Origin: Draconibacterium sp.
GTDB taxonomy: Bacteria; Bacteroidota; Bacteroidia; Bacteroidales; Prolixibacteraceae
NCBI GenBank assembly: GCA_021648495.1
Contig: JAKIST010000003.1
Span: 1-33,545, forward strand
Direction of reading: 5' to 3'
DNA: 33,545 nucleotides
The stretch's first letter is position 1, and every line of letters starts with the position of its first letter. Position numbers and translations under genes: made by a program. This document shows, piece by piece, positions 31,976 to 33,545 of the stretch. Under the pieces are notes generated by a model, which was not told where the DNA came from, made no database searches, and saw only the letters and a list, made by a program, of their open reading frames with translations.

Positions 31976-33130
31976 TCAACTGACGGAAGCTCTTTTCAAT
32001 CGTTTTTTAATGTTTCCATTTACAACGTAATGGTCGATAAGTGGTGCAAATGTATTCATCAGCAAAATTGCCATCATCATTCCTTCGGGGTAAGCAGGAT
32101 TAATAACACGGATTAAAATAGCAAGAATTCCTATCAGGAATCCATAAATGTATTTTCCTTTATCTGTTTGTGCAGCCGAAACTGGGTCGGTGGCCATAAA
32201 AATGGCACCAAAGGCAAATCCTCCAATAAACAAATGCTGCCAGAAAGGCAATTCCATAAAAGGGTTCACTGCAAAAATATTAAGGATTATTCCCATTACT
32301 AAACCACCGGCTACGGTAGATAACATAATTTTCCAGCTTCCTATTCCGGTTACAATTAATATTACTGCCCCAAGTAATATTGCGAGTGTCGAAGTTTCTC
32401 CAATGGAACCCGGGATAAACCCGAAGAATGCATCGGCAATACTAAAGTTGATATGTCCGGCAGCCGCTTGGGCCAGTGGCGTTGCTCCGGAAAATCCGTC
32501 AACCAATTTGTCAGAATCTTTTAATGCTACCCAAACCGACTCTCCCGACATTTGAGCAGGGTAAGCAAAAAACAGGAACGCACGGGCAACCAAAGCTGGG
32601 TTCCAAATGTTCATTCCGGTTCCGCCAAAAACTTCTTTTCCAATAATAACTGCAAATGCGGTTGCAACTGCAATCATCCAAAGCGGGGTTTCAATGGGCA
32701 TTACCAATGGAATTAAAATACCCGAAACCAAAAATCCCTCATGGATTCCGTGACCGCGCTTTTGTGCAAATACAAATTCAATTCCCAGGCCAACAATGTA
32801 CGAAACAGCAATTATAGGAATTACTTTAAGTAACCCGTATATAAATATTTCAAAAAATCCTGTGGAAGTTAGCTCTCCAATTGCCTTGAAATGTTGAAAA
32901 CCCGTGTTGTACATGCCAAATAAAATGGCAGGGACAAGTGCCAGCACAACAATTCCCATGGTTCGTTTCAAATCTGTAAAATCGTGAATGTGAGTTCCCG
33001 ATTTTGAAGTATCCTTTTGAACAAAGAATAGAGTAAAGAATCCTTCGTGAGTAGAATGTAACCAATGATATTTGGCTCCTTTCTGTACAAGAGGTTCTGT
33101 TTTTTCAAAAAAGTTTTTTATGAATTGCAT
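31976..33130 (-). CDS. nqrB: Na+-translocating NADH:quinone oxidoreductase subunit B
   Basis: The ORF track begins at a TTG inside a simple-sequence stretch; the ATG at 33130 (MQFIKNFFEKTEPL) matches the usual NqrB start and gives 384 aa. The protein has about ten membrane helices. Motifs include GLGIEFVFAQKRGHGIHEGFLVSG, GGTGMNIWNPALVARAFLFFAYP, and DGFSGATPLAQ, the site where FMN is covalently attached to Thr. FGAIFMATDPVSAAQTDKGKYIYGFLIG is the last conserved block. NqrB carries FMN and, in known enzymes, riboflavin, and is thought to hold the sodium channel. It is followed by nqrC after 27 bases. Confidence 0.96.
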   Translation of the reverse strand: MQFIKNFFEKTEPLVQKGAKYHWLHSTHEGFFTLFFVQKDTSKSGTHIHDFTDLKRTMGIVVLALVPAILFGMYNTGFQHFKAIGELTSTGFFEIFIYGLLKVIPIIAVSYIVGLGIEFVFAQKRGHGIHEGFLVSGILIPLVMPIETPLWMIAVATAFAVIIGKEVFGGTGMNIWNPALVARAFLFFAYPAQMSGESVWVALKDSDKLVDGFSGATPLAQAAAGHINFSIADAFFGFIPGSIGETSTLAILLGAVILIVTGIGSWKIMLSTVAGGLVMGIILNIFAVNPFMELPFWQHLFIGGFAFGAIFMATDPVSAAQTDKGKYIYGFLIGILAILIRVINPAYPEGMMMAILLMNTFAPLIDHYVVNGNIKKRLKRASVS

Positions 33131-33303
33131 TTTTAAGAAATTAGTTGGAAGACCCAAGACCGAAGATTGAAGAAAGGCTGGAAGATTGAAGTTGGAAGTT
33201 GGAAGAACAACCTTCAACCTGTAACTTGTACCTTGCAACAATAATCAATTCTCTAATCATCCCCTTTTATGTTTTATAAATTCATGAATTATTATTCCTA
33301 AGA
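33131..33303. repeat. nqrA-nqrB spacer with degenerate GTTGGAAG/GATTGAAG simple repeats
   Basis: The spacer holds TTGGAAGACC, GAAGATTGAAG, TGGAAGATTGAAG, GTTGGAAGTTGGAAG and CCTTCAACCTGTAACTTGTACCTTGCAAC, a heptamer-like run in 33150-33240. Such runs occur in many Bacteroidota intergenic regions. The run is open in one frame, which explains the false N-terminal extension of nqrB in the track. Confidence 0.6.
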
Positions 33304-33545
33304 TTATCCAAGTTCTTTAATCATTGTATTAATTCCGGTGCGTACAATGTCTTGTACTTTAATTTTCGAAGTACAAGCATATTCGCAAAGTGCCAAATCT
33401 TCTTCAATAACCTCATAAATCCCAAGCTGTTCCATTTTGTCGATATCGTTCACCAAAATGGCTTTTAACAAATGTACCGGAAGAATGTCCATGGGAACTA
33501 ATTTTTCGTATTGCCCCGAAAGGACAAAAGCACGTTCGCCACCAT
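33304..33545 (-). CDS. nqrA: Na+-translocating NADH:quinone oxidoreductase subunit A, C-terminal fragment
   Basis: The frame is open from the window edge to TAA at 33304-33306, about 80 residues of an expected 450. The visible part, GGERAFVLSGQYEKLVPMDILPVHLLKAIL, then LGIYEVIEEDLALCEYACTSK and a final ELG, matches the NqrA C-terminus. NqrA is the peripheral subunit that begins the operon and is linked to quinone binding. The track's start at 33492 is internal. Confidence 0.93.
   Translation of the reverse strand, partial: GGERAFVLSGQYEKLVPMDILPVHLLKAILVNDIDKMEQLGIYEVIEEDLALCEYACTSKIKVQDIVRTGINTMIKELG

Noticed and set aside
33131-33241. N-terminal extension of NqrB in the ORF track
   Set aside because: It starts at TTG within simple-sequence repeats and has no resemblance to NqrB; the ATG at 33130 gives the usual start.

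Overview
The window reads as a low-GC chromosome segment of an anaerobic or microaerophilic Bacteroidota, most likely of the Marinilabiliales/Prolixibacteraceae type. The lineage is an inference from gene content: SusC/SusD pairs, ECF sigma/FecR switches, LytTR regulators, a six-gene Na+-NQR, TAnnTTTG-like promoters and many short dispersed palindromes. Almost everything is on the minus strand; the exceptions are kdsA and one small membrane protein gene.

Region 1 (1-14489) is a polysaccharide-utilisation-type locus. In transcription order from the right it holds a GH78 alpha-L-rhamnosidase, an ECF sigma factor with its FecR-type anti-sigma factor, a SusC transporter carrying an N-terminal STN signalling domain, a SusD lipoprotein, an FAD-dependent oxidoreductase, a secreted sulfatase and a secreted protein cut by the window edge. 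Rhamnosidase plus sulfatase suggests a sulfated, rhamnose-containing glycan, but the substrate cannot be read from sequence. The gap 9381-9770 and the gap 14490-15464 carry the same composite repeat in opposite orientations. The second copy is split by a 262-bp element with 14-bp terminal inverted repeats and a 4-bp target duplication, so this looks like a small non-autonomous transposon whose empty-site sequence is visible in the same window.

Region 2 (15465-21936) starts with kdsA (+), for LPS/Kdo synthesis. It is followed by a minus-strand run of envelope proteins: a stand-alone LytTR regulator, an OmpA-family protein, a lipoprotein, two secreted proteins and a beta-barrel protein whose C-terminus is lost by a one-base shift in a C5 run. 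A large imperfect palindrome abuts the restored stop codon of that last gene. Region 3 (21937-25651) is a repeat-rich gap followed by a LytTR two-component pair (TPR histidine kinase and response regulator, overlapping by 8 bases).

Region 4 (25652-28520) is an accessory patch. It holds a two-gene membrane module, one member of which has an NlpC/P60-like domain with its catalytic residues replaced. Next come a small three-TM protein and a tandem run of three tiny basic proteins sharing an RPPK tail; in two of the three the tail is cut off by an in-frame TGA. Region 5 (28522-33545) is the nqrA-F operon for the sodium-pumping NADH:quinone oxidoreductase, with nqrA running off the window, ending in a clear terminator.

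No tRNA, rRNA, CRISPR array or transposase gene was recognised.
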